The notes under the pieces were generated by a model, which saw only the letters and a program-made list of their open reading frames with translations, searched no databases and was not told the origin of the DNA. The position numbers were made by a program, and so were the translations under genes. DNA of 64,000 nt from Sparassis latifolia (Eukaryota; Basidiomycota; Agaricomycetes; Polyporales; Sparassidaceae), in contig CM031561.1 in the NCBI GenBank assembly GCA_018466975.1, positions 1,798,001-1,862,000 of the forward strand, read 5' to 3'. Below, in pieces: positions 31,357-42,041 of this stretch. How positions within the stretch are numbered: the stretch's first letter is position 1; each line of letters opens with the position of its first letter.

Positions 31357-33372
31357 ATGTCTGCATCATTACCCAAGATCGTATGCGAATTTATGGAGGC
31401 CTGATGTAGCTGCTCTGACATGGATACGTGCAGAATCTTAGAAAGTTTTGTGGCGCCATCGAGAACACCGCGGCGCGGTTCGCGCATACCGTGTTACTTC
31501 CAGAGTCACAATCCGAAGACTTCGTATGCCCTAGACCTGTAGTGGAATCTCTCCAGGAGGTCACATGGGCGGGAGAGAAGGTATGCGTTCTGAATTCTAA
31601 GACATGACATCGCTTGTTCACGACTTCACTTCATGCAAGATGCTTGAAGTGAAATTCAAGCCGTTATCGGTTCCAAAAGGACCACCCGGTTTCCGTGTCT
31701 GTTTTCCTAGCGGTCGGCCATTTTTCATGTCAGAATTATATGTGCGCTGTTCTCACCACGCTCTTGGCTCTTCCCATTAATTTTCATTGTTTCTCTTGAC
31801 GCAGGCTGATATGTCAGAAACTGCGCAGGGAATCGGTGTCCCGCATCCAAGAGTGGTCAACTTATTAGAGATGGCCTCAAATTCCCTGGGTCTTGGCACA
31901 GAGATGATAATCTTGGAGATGGTAAGAAGTTGATAATGTTTCCTTCAGCAATTGCTCATTTGCGATAGATTAACGGGCAATCGCTGGATGTTCTGTGGCC
32001 GATTCTTTCAGACGAACAACACGAGGCGATTTGCGAGGAAATCGTGAAGGTGCTAGTCAAGATGTTCAACTTCCGCTCTGAATATATTCACAGTCGAAGG
32101 ACCCCCTTCCGATTCGAATATCCTCCCTACAACGTACATTACCCGGACCCATTGCTTCTTACACCCGCGTTTGATCAAGGACCCTTACTCTGGATGGCAC
32201 CCCAGCGTTACAAGGACACTGTGTTGGAGTACTTCTATGCGCTGGCGCAGCGTGTTGATCTTATATTCAGCAGACCATCAGCCGGGGATGATGACGAAGG
32301 AACCGGCTGGCCTGGCAAGCCAGACCCCACCCTTGATGAACGGCGACTTATCCGTGAGACCTGGGCTCGCCTCAAGGCGCTGATCCCTTACCACACCGGT
32401 GGATTCTACGTGCCGGCCTCCCTGTCTCCCGAGGCGCACGAGCATCTCATGACAATTCTGCAGAGCAAGACGTTCGGATTATGCCACAGCGACCTCTCGA
32501 TGTCGCGTATCGTGGTGGATATGTCCGGCTCGAGGCCTAAGATCTACATTACGGGATGGGAACACGTCTACTTCGCACCGCTGTGGTCTTGCGCACGTAT
32601 CCCGACCTGGATGCAACCCAAAGCGCGACAGCGGACCCCGCTGCCCATCACGGTGAAGCAGCAGGAGAAGATGTCCCGGATGCTGTACCGCCTGATGAAG
32701 GCGGCCTCGCGCGACTGGGTGTTCGCGTACGCGTATGGGGAGATGGAGCGCTACTTCGAGCAGTGTCTCAATGCCCACTGGATGTGCCGCGACGGGCTGG
32801 AGATGGCGCTCCGCCATATCAAGGCGCGATGGGAGAAGGCGCGCCCGGACATCCCTTTTCCTGTCACGCTCCCAGATCACATCGAGCACATAGCTATCCC
32901 CGACGACTTGGATCCCCGGAGCACGCTATTTGCCCCGCTTGTACCGGACGGCGGACCCCCGCTGTCTGACCTGGCCTTGCCTCTGCTGTTGCAACCCCCT
33001 GCTCCGGCCCCAGTCCGCTCGCCGCGTAACATATATCCTCAATATCCGCTGTTAACTCGTGAGCAGGCGGATCAAGCGTTGGCGTTGGGGAGGATCGTCG
33101 GTGGACGATCGCATCCTCAGGTGGTGGCTAGCCAGCCCCCGCCTGACCCGGCGAGGTCTCTACTGCTGCAACCCCTAGCTCCATGCCAATATCAGATCCA
33201 CGAGGCCGATCAGCCGTACCGCTCATACTACACTATGCCGCCGCCTGGGATGGTGGAGGCGGTGATGAAATTCGAGGAATTTATGAAGAGAGACGGGGAA
33301 CAACGTCGTGCCGCTTATCCCAATGAACTTGCGCCGCCGCCTCTGCCATCATCAGGGGACTATGAAAACTAG
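31357..33372 (+). CDS. Aminoglycoside-phosphotransferase (APH)-fold protein with altered active site
   Basis: Exon 1 (31357-31380) reads MSASLPKI and joins in phase 0 to NLRKFCGAIENTAARFAHTV. Then come MLEVKFKPLSVPKGPPGFRV and, after another intron, ADMSETAQGIGVPHPRVVNL, MASNSLGLGTEMIILEMING and a long last exon. The N-lobe/hinge pattern (GTEMIILEMINGQSLDVLW) and the loop FGLCHSDLSMSRIVVDMSG are those of APH/choline-kinase-like folds. The usual HxDxxxxN loop has Arg where Asn is expected. The metal-binding IDWE is ITGWEH, lacking the Asp. That points to a pseudokinase or altered substrate use. The last 130 residues are Pro-rich and disordered. Partner unknown. Confidence 0.75.
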
Positions 33373-34040
33373 GCTGGCTTTGTCACGCTGGCGAACGGTC
33401 TCGGAAGAAACGGAGGCGTATCTGCTGGGAGTCGTAAAACGATGCGACAGTCCTATAGATCTGAGTGAGGCGTTCTGTCGATGCAATACGTATGATATTC
33501 ATTATCCTCCTAACGTACTGTACATGTTCTATCCCTTGCTTTGTCCGTGCTTTGTCTATGCTATGTCTCCCCACATGTATCGCTGTAACCAGTGCTAGAC
33601 ACCTCCCGATAGATATCGGAAATAACATGTAACAAGTTACCTGCCAGTGCTCAGCAGCAGCAGAGTTTTGAAATAGATCTAGCCAAACAACTCCACCGCG
33701 CGTAAACTGCGTTCTTCACATGAGCATGCCTACCAAGACTGCTACGTACACATGTTACCACGATCCGTCAAAGTATCAGCCCGAGTCAAACAAAGCCAAA
33801 GGTATCACCAATTGACATCATATCAGATGCGCCCACACCGAGCGCGCAGTCGTAATCGTGCAACCATAGATAGTTCGTGATCCCGATTCCAAAACTTCGC
33901 ATTGACGTCCCGGCAATCGTGTACCAATACGCAAGGTGCGACTCTCGGAGCGATAACATAGCTGGACAGAGCGGGGGTGAAGAGAGCGCTGATGCAACTA
34001 GACCGAATGCCGTCTTCAACCAAGCCGTAGCATAGACGTC
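33373..34040. other. Convergent intergenic region
   Basis: 3' flanks of the kinase-like gene (+) and homoserine O-acetyltransferase (-). A 77-codon minus-strand frame at 33786-34019 has no recognisable features and is not called. Confidence 0.45.
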
Positions 34041-35809
34041 CTAAGACAAGAATCCACGAATCGCGCCTCCCACATTCTGCACGTCCAGCCTAAAAGAAGA
34101 TCAGCACCCGCAACCAACTTGCATGAGTAGAATAACGGCATGCTCACAAGAACGTATCATGGCCCCACACACCGCCGAGCTCGTAATAGCTGACCATATT
34201 GTTCCCCGCGATGTGCAGCGCGTCCGCGACCTCGCGTTGCTGCTCGACCGGGAAAAGGATGTCGCTCTGCACGCCGAGGATGAGCATTGGCGTGTGTGCG
34301 AGCGGGCGGAGGCCTTCCGCGAGCGCGTTCAGGTGCGGCGGCGGGTTCGGCGGCGGCGGGTGCGAGCGAGAGTGTCCGCGCTGCGCGTAGTGGTACGAGT
34401 GCTGATGCGCGTGCCCGGGCGACTCGGGCCCGAGCGGGCGTGGGGGGGCCGGAGCCAGTTGCAGCTCAGTGAGCGCGGGGAGCGTCAAGTCGAACACGTC
34501 CATCGCCTTCGAGATGTAGATGAGCGAGTTCGCGTCGTACTTGAGACAGAACTGCTCGCCCTGTGCGGAAGGAGGTCAGCTGCGGTGGCAGAGCGCACTG
34601 TGTGCACATTGGCCATACCTGGTAGTCGAGATAAGTCTCTATCATGTAATCCGGACACAATGCAGGCATGCGCGGTTTTGATGGATGCCTGCGTGGATGT
34701 TCGAGTTCATGTCCCAGTTCCTGGACTTCTTGTAGCGGTCTCAGTTTGCGCCCAAATCGGATATCCCACTCGGGACCGGATCGATATGTGATAGTCGCAA
34801 TTTCTGGAGAAACAGTCGTCAACGAATGCGCGAGTGGTGTAACGACAAAAATCGTACGTCGTGCAAGCTTCATGCCAGTGTGTGGTGGGAGCCCGTCATA
34901 GTAGAATCCATTGTTCCAATTCGGATCTGCCATTAGCACTGCGAAGATATGAGCACACGCAGTACACAAGGCATACATGAATGCTCCTACCACTCCGCTG
35001 TGCGAATCGCATCGCAATGGCGCTTGGGCTGCTCCTCGCTGTCCCACTAATGCTGACCACTTTCTCCACTCGTTTTGGGTATAGCCATCCTGCTGCTAGG
35101 CTTTGCATCGCACCCATCGACGAACCAACGCTCGCATAGAGATTCTCGATGCCTAGATGATCCAAGAGACAGAACTGCGCGCGCACCATGTCCAAGATGG
35201 AGACGACGGGAAATCGGGTACCGTATATCTGGTCCGAAGTAGGGTCTAACGACGACGGACCCGTTGAGCCGTAGCATCCGCCCAAGACGTTCGTGCATAT
35301 TATGAAGAATTGGTTTGTATCAAGTGCACGTCCTGGGCCGATGAATTTTTCCCACCAGCCATCGGATGGATTGGCTTCGGTCGATGCAGCATGCGAAGAA
35401 GCAGAGAGGCCAGTGTGGAGGAGGATGACGTTGTCCTTTGCAGGAGAAAGGTACCCCAGGTCTCATAGGCGATATCAAACGACGGAAGGGGGTCTGCATA
35501 GGTGAGCGGGAAAGGAGACTCGTGGTGGTAGATCTTGTATGATGTGGGACTAGGGCGGGCGTAGGGAACCTCTGGGCCCCCCGACTTGGACATGGAGGAC
35601 GAGGAAATAGAGAGAGGGGATCCCAATATGCTGCTGCGAATGCGAGACTCGCGAGCGGCATGAGCTTCGACGCACGGAAAGAACGGGCGATCGCCAGTGC
35701 GCGGGGGCGGGTTCGCGCATGGCGACGCTGCCTGGACTGTTGCAGATCGATTTGTGGGCCTGCGACCAGGTAACTTGATGCGTCTCGCGCCTACTTTTGC
35801 GAAACTCAT
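34041..35809 (-). CDS. MET2: Homoserine O-acetyltransferase (methionine biosynthesis)
   Basis: Alpha/beta-hydrolase acetyl-CoA:homoserine acetyltransferase. Family blocks: [61 protein letters not shown]. The nucleophile Ser is in [15 protein letters not shown], Asp in [12 protein letters not shown], His in [12 protein letters not shown]. The last exon reads [15 protein letters not shown] and stops at 34041 after a phase-2 junction. The N terminus from 35809 ([20 protein letters not shown]) is Arg-rich and could be a mitochondrial presequence or leader; a later ATG ([16 protein letters not shown]) is the alternative start. A Pro/His-rich insert ([20 protein letters not shown]) lies in the lid region. 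It makes O-acetylhomoserine for sulfhydrylation to homocysteine. Confidence 0.93.
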
Positions 35810-37329
35810 TGCAGAGAAATTGGAGAGAGGCAGATGGTCAGGTAGGCAGGAAAATTTGCTGCGGGCAAGGATAAAAAGTCGGGGATATGCGGAGAGAAGG
35901 GTTCTTAAGCCTGGCGACAGCGCAGCGTGGGTGACGTGCAGAAGTCACGCAGGGAAGAAGGGGCGGATAGGAGATGTCTGTCGTCGGCGCCATGTTGCGT
36001 GCAGCTCGTCGTAATTCACCCTGCAAGACCGATGGCGACACTATTGCACCTACCTCCACGTGACTTCAGCCCCGACGCGTGCGCCCAAGTCGGTGCGTCG
36101 CGTCCACCGCCATCATATCTGGTAGCCAACATACGTTGTTCAGCAAAATTCTCTTCGAAAAATCAGCGCACGTGGCGCACTTTCTCAGAGGAGAATCTTG
36201 CTGAACATTTGCGCTCCATGCGAGTTGGGAAGACCCTGACTTGGTACGCACGCCATAATGAGTTGTCTTCGGCTACTCCAGCTATTCGGAATTGAAACCA
36301 CCTTCGGTGCATACTGTCGGAAGTGACAAGACAGGCGCATCCGAGAAATCCCGTTCGAATACAATACTTAAGGTCCAGGAAGCTGATAGGTATCCGCAAG
36401 TCCTCTTGGCTTTGCTTTCGTAGATATTACTGACCTTCTTGCCCCGCTTCATTGACAGCACATACAATATGTGGACGACGCACCTGCACTGAATCGGCCT
36501 GCTGGATGCTTAAGGTGTCTGCTTGGCGGCCCCAGTGCGGTCCCTGCGGCGATGCCATGTCCCTACTCTGTCGATCCGCCAATTAGTTCGATTCTTGCCA
36601 TGAGTTCCTCCGTCACGCTGTACCATGAAATTCATCTTTGGGTCATACATGGTCACCGAGAATTCCCGAGACGCGGAAGGATTGCCAACTGGCCCAAAAT
36701 ACATCCCAAGAAAAGACCGTAATGACGCCCAATAGCCCAGCCAATTAGTCCCCGATCTGCGTCGGAGCTCGTTCTCGAAAGATACCCCGCCATAGTTGTG
36801 GCCCTTTACCGTGGATCTTGCCCCTAATCTTTGCGCTTGCACTACACTCTCTTGCTTGGCCGATGACGAGGAAGTTGCTCGTATTCCCCGCAGCTCAGGG
36901 TAGGTGAGAGAGGGTGTGCAATATCGTAGGCGGAAGGGCTCCCACAGCCTCTATAAGGCAGCACTCTGAATTCCGAATTTCTCATTCTCTAGCCCTGAGA
37001 TGAGCAATTGCGTTCACAGGGATGTGTCTGTTGGACAGCTACGCGATAGCGGCCATCAGGTCCGATCCGCATTGGCGGTCGAGACGCGTACAGATCCTAG
37101 CAGGTCATGAGGCGACGCGTTGAGGACGCATATGCGTCTGGTGCCTGATATGCCACTTGTCCAGACTGCCTGCAGAATAGGCAGGTGCGTGCTCGACTCT
37201 CTTCTCTGTTACAAGTCCATTGAAAGCTCAGAGCACAGCTCGTGAATACGTCATGCTCAGGCGCGTCCGGGGGCGTTCGCTTCAGAACGGGTCACCTTTT
37301 TGGGTTTTTGAATTTGATGCAAGACAGGA
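35810..37329. other. Gene-poor region
   Basis: No confident gene. The minus frame at 36510-36842 (..ENELRRRSGTNWLGYWASLR) is faintly protein-like but isolated. A TATA-like TATAAGG near 36953 in a CT-rich context could be a dead or unrecognised promoter. Confidence 0.4.
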
Positions 37330-37860
37330 AAGAACCTGATGCAGGAGCGATCTGTGCGCGTAACAGCAAGGCTTACGCTACATTCACATTGACCGACGAG
37401 GCGCCCGTTATTTCGCATTCAACTCTATGTCTTCGTGGCCTCGTCTCATCATGTGAGGTCTCATTTTTTTTCCAGCTGACGAGCTTCGTGGTTCTTGCAG
37501 GCTGTATGGCTAAGCCGGGAGAATTACCCTGCTGGTGCCGCGACTGCGAGGAAGAAAGTTCCCGTTGTCAGATTTCAATAGAAACGCAGACCCACATTGC
37601 CGCCTGTTTTTACGGCCTATGTCCCCACGCGCTATGCCGACACATTCTAGGCTATGAACGTCAGCACGGACGATATGACCTTGACCGGTGCTCTGAGGCC
37701 GCCTCTTGTTACCACGACCTCATGAACGCCTCCCGCTTTGTCTCCAACACCTGAGCATTCTGTGAAACTTCGACTAAATGCTACTTCTGTTGTTGCTACT
37801 AGTATTACTAAACTGCGATTCGGCCTAACAATCTCACTCGATTTCTGTATCCGGCAGCAG
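37330..37860. repeat. Diverged direct repeat, copy 1
   Basis: Aligns by eye with 38270-38802 over about 530 bases. Shared strings include TTATTTCGCAT, TGTCTTCGTGG, TCTCATCATG, AGGTCTCATTTTT and GACTGCGAGGAAGAA/GGCTGCGAGGAAGAA. Identity looks like roughly two thirds. An open frame through this copy is Cys-rich (CWCRDCEEESSRC) but its equivalent is broken in copy 2. Confidence 0.65.
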
Positions 37861-38269
37861 GACCCTACTTGTCGCACTGTCGCTATTGTGGATTGATTGT
37901 GCAGTTCAGTAATTACACCACCCACACTTCTCACATAATAATCGTAACCTCGATCTCGCACAGCGGCGGCAGCGAATCCTGCGGTCAATCCCGGTTGTCT
38001 GGGCTCAGCGGACCGCAGTTACACAGAGGTCAATATTGCTCGGCCTGAGTCTCTCAAGCTTACTTTGGGGACGTACCTTCAGAAAAAAGGAAGTTGAGCA
38101 CTCAGACCATGCTGGAGATCCTACAATTGGCATTCGAGTGGGTGAGTAGTCAAAGAAACCATTCATTGGCTTCGTTATTTACATACCATGTCCTCCAGCT
38201 GGTGCCCACAAACATCGAGAACCGTTATATCCTCCTTCGTCGATCTTTTGAATGCTAGACAGAAAATGC

Positions 38270-38802
38270 CATCCTGGTGGGGAGCGAGCTACGCGCGTAA
38301 TGGCGATGTTCGCATTGACCGGCAAGGCGCCCATTATTTCGCATGCAACTCTCATGTCTTCGTGGACTTCTCATCATGCAAGGTCTCATTTTTCCCAGGT
38401 GACGAGTATCGTGGTTCTCCCAAGCTGGGCGGCTAAGTGAGGAGCATTCTCTGGTGGTGCGCTCCTCGCAACTAGTGTCCGGCTGCGAGGAAGAAGCTTT
38501 CCGTTATCAAATTGGAACGGCTCCGTATGGATGCGCAGCTAGTGGGCCGCCATACTTTACCGTTCGTGTCCCGCAAGTGCCATCCCGACAGATTCTCGGC
38601 GATGGGCGTGCGGCATGGATGAGATTGCGATTTTGACCGTTGCCCTGAGGCTGCCTCTCGCTTCTCTAGAACCTCGTGTGCGCCTGCTACTCCGATATCT
38701 GAGTGTTGTGGGATTTTGACCGAAAGTTGCTCTTGTTCCTGGTGTTTATTCACTGCAGTGTGCGCCTTACAGTCCCACTCGAAGTCTGTTTCTGACAACA
38801 GG
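38270..38802. repeat. Diverged direct repeat, copy 2
   Basis: Partner of 37330-37860, same orientation, about 940 bases downstream and ending near the promoter of the aspartic protease. Multiple small indels and stops. No coding role is supported. Confidence 0.65.
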
Positions 38803-39057
38803 ATCACAATTGCTGGATTGTAAGTGCGGCGCTGAGCGCGGGCAGAGGCCCGGATGGGATTGCAATACTAACCAGCAGCGCATCCCGCCCCGCACATCCT
38901 CCCGACGCGTCCGTCATATCCTTCCGTCTGCTGCGATCCCGTTCTTCCCTTTCCGACCTTTCTGTGTATATAAGCATGATGTTTTCACCGCTGACCTGCA
39001 TTGTCTGGCACAATCCTACACAACATATCTTTCGCACTTCGCCTGCTCATCGACACC

Positions 39058-40557
39058 ATGATTTTGACGGCCGGTCTCGTCGCTACGCTCCTTCCCGTGC
39101 TATCTTCTTCCCATCCCGTCGAGTTTCAGCCGGCTGAACCTCGTAATATGCGCATCGCATTGAACAAACGGTCAACCTTCAACAACAGTGGAATTGCTGA
39201 TGTAGAAGGTCTCAAAAATCATGCTGCGTCTGCCGTTGCGTATGCACCCACCGTCTCCCTCTTGTCTGTCTGTCTACTCACTTCGCACCACACAGGAAAT
39301 ACCGCGCAGGCATGGCAGCCTATGAACACAACACAGGCACTGCGCACCCGCTCGCCGGGCAAACCGGGGCGGGCACCACCGCCAATAAGCGCGCCACAGG
39401 CGCCGACGAGCTCATCGGCGTCCAGAGCGGGCAGATGTGGTACGGCAATATCACCGTCGGCACGCCTCCAGTGGCGTTCATGGTCGACTTCGACACGGGC
39501 AGCAGCGACCTCTTCGTGCCCGGGTCCGCATGCGGACCGTCGTGTTCCGGGCACACGCTCTACAACCCGAACCAGAGCACGACCGCCGTCGACCTCCACA
39601 CGGGTTTCACGCTCCAGTACGGCGACGGCTCGACCGTGCAAGGCGCGGAGTACACCGACACAGTATCCCTGAGCGGCTTCACCGTGAGTCCCGCTTGCGG
39701 CGCAGTGCACGGAGATGAACTCACACTTGCGTTGCGTGTTGCTGCAGGTCACGAACCAGACGCTCGGGGCCGCGACGCAGCTGTCCAATAATTTCGCGGC
39801 GCCCAACAGGCCTTCGGACGGCCTGCTGGGCATGGCGTTCAAAAGCCTCTCGGCATACAACGCGGACCCGCTTTTCCAGTCGCTAATCGCCGAGAACGCG
39901 ACCGACGAGCCCGTCTTCGCATTTAAGCTCGCGCAGAACGGGTCCGAGCTCTTCCTCGGTGGCGTGAATCCCGCACTGTACACGGGCGACTTCACGTACG
40001 CGGACCTCACCGGCGACGTGAGTATCCTGCTCCCGGGCTTCAGCTGAAGTCGTGCTGACGCGCTCGTGTTGGGCACAGGGCTTCTGGATGATCGGTGTGG
40101 ATGCCATGGCGTTCAACGGCTCTGCGGTCACGAACATTACCGGCATCGTCGACACGGGCACGACGCTCATCGTCGGCGACACGCAGTCAGTCGAGCAACT
40201 GTACGCGACGATTCCGGGCTCGCAGAAGCTGGGCACGGACGGGCAGGAGACATACTCGATCCCGTGCGACGCGGTCTCGCCGCTTAACATTACCATCAGT
40301 GGGACCGTGTTCACCGTTAGCCCTGAGACGTTTAACAAGGGCCCGCTGAACGATGGGTCGAATAACTGCCTGGGTGGGCTTATGGGTCAGCCGTCTCTTG
40401 GTGAGTAGGAAGCTGCCAACCAGTTAGAGCTGTGCTAACGCATGTGAACTCCTTTCCTCGTGCAGGTTTCTGGATTTTGGGAGATGTGTTTTTGCAGAAC
40501 GTTTATACTGCTTTCGATGTTGGAAACACTCGTGTGGGCTTTGCTAGTCTCGCATAA
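39058..40557 (+). CDS. Secreted pepsin-like aspartic protease (A1, polyporopepsin-like)
   Basis: Signal peptide MILTAGLVATLLPVLSSSHP, then a propeptide with KR sites (ALNKRS; TANKRATGADEL). The mature part begins near DELIGVQSGQMWYGNITVGT. Catalytic Asp residues are in MVDFDTGSSDLFVP and ITGIVDTGTTLIVGD, the flap Tyr in TLQYGDGSTVQG, and the subsite motif in RPSDGLLGMAF. The C terminus is FWILGDVFLQNVYTAFDVGN..VGFASLA. Introns fall after ..SAVA (39245), in SLSGFT/VTNQT, TGD/GFW and SLG/FW. A TATA-like TATATAAG at about 38970 fits a strong promoter. Probably exported for protein digestion. Complete. Confidence 0.94.
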
Positions 40558-42041
40558 ATTATTTCTGGGGTTTATAGTCGAATACACACCTTTTCATCAC
40601 ATTGTGGCATATTCTGAGTACGAGCACACATGTAAACATCTTCATAAGTGAGTCAGAAGGAGCAATTCGAATTTGACAAAAACCATACAGAAGTTGCCCC
40701 AAACACGTACTCCCTGCACAAACAGTATACAGAACTGCGACCGCAGACAAGACGATCGCCACAGTCGCTACATATATATGCAGGTATCCTGAGGCAGAAA
40801 CGTTGCAACCCTGCATCAATGGCATCGCGACCCTCAAGGTCGACCTCGCGACTGTCACGCGAGCGGAGAGAAGTCAAGAACATGGCCAGGCACTACTTTC
40901 CGGTCGATCCCAATGATCGAGTTGTTTGTATGGTGTGTTGCCGGCACCGTAGAGGTGTTTTCCCCGCATTGCTCCAACGTTCAGGAACCTCTGGAGCCTT
41001 GCTGCAGCTGTATGGACTAGTGCCTGAAACTTTCAGAGTATGAATCCATGCATGGACCGTGGCTCAGTGCGGACGCGACACACGCGAAGGGACGTGCCAG
41101 CTACCACGATCGAGACCAATGTGTCGCAGGACGGGCCGGCGGAAGAGGTGTCCTGCCTTTCAAGAGGACACGCCACATGTATCAAAGTTTTGGGTGCCAA
41201 ATGACGTCAGCTGTTGGTACTAGGACGACAATCAGACATCGTTATCAGAGTCAGCGCAACACCAGTGCAAGCTTAATAGCTGGAGTTGCGCTGGCGCCGA
41301 GCGAGTTTGAAGTTCCCAGAGTAGACGCTGATAGGTGCTCACCCCACTACGCGTGACTGGTCCTACATAACTGTTGTTCTGGTCACGGATAGTTTAAGCT
41401 GGGAGCGACAACTAGATAGAGTATCCAGTCACCTGCACCCACGGTCGGAGCTGCTGAAGTATTCACGAGAAGTTAGGCCATGAGGGAATTTTTGGACCGG
41501 AAGGAAAAACCCTCTCTAGAAAAAGAACGAAGCAAAGTACCTGGGAACCAGTAGGAATATCTGCCAGTTAGAGCTTCGGACCCAAGTCGTATCAATCGTT
41601 AGAGGACGCGTGGCTGATTGGACCGTCATAAATAGAGGAAGGTAGAACGAACTCGTCCTCGAGGATGGAGATACGGGGCGAAAGTGTAGCGAGACACGGC
41701 GAGACTGAGTCTGACTGACTGATCGTGCACACGTCCTGGGAGAGCATATGACCCCATGCCGTATTGCGTGACGGTTGTACCAGAGCTGGAAGTTGGAGAA
41801 GATGGAAGCGACCGTAATGAAGGTAGGAAGATTTACGTGGCGGCTGGGGGAGGCTGTCGCATGGCTGCAGTGGTCGAAATGACAAACGGCAACAGCGGAG
41901 AGAGGCGATATGTTTTTCTCACGCCTGCTACGAACCTCTCCCACATAGATCTGCTAATAGTGCTACTGTTGGATATATACCGCACACCCTCGCTCGACAC
42001 ACGCATCGTTATATGTCCCCTTGTCGCCCCTGGAACACCCA
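40558..42041. other. Long intergenic region, no gene seen
   Basis: About 1.5 kb with only short, biased frames on either strand. The last 300 bases are CT-rich and are likely the promoter/leader of the gene starting at 42042. Confidence 0.45.

Noticed and set aside
36471..36842. Minus-strand frame with NWLGYWASLRSFLGMYFGP
   Set aside because: Faintly protein-like but isolated, with no start context, partner exon or recognisable motif.
39219..40076. 285-codon minus-strand frame opposite the aspartic protease
   Set aside because: Mirrors the strong third-base GC bias of the protease exons; it runs across protease introns as if they were coding.
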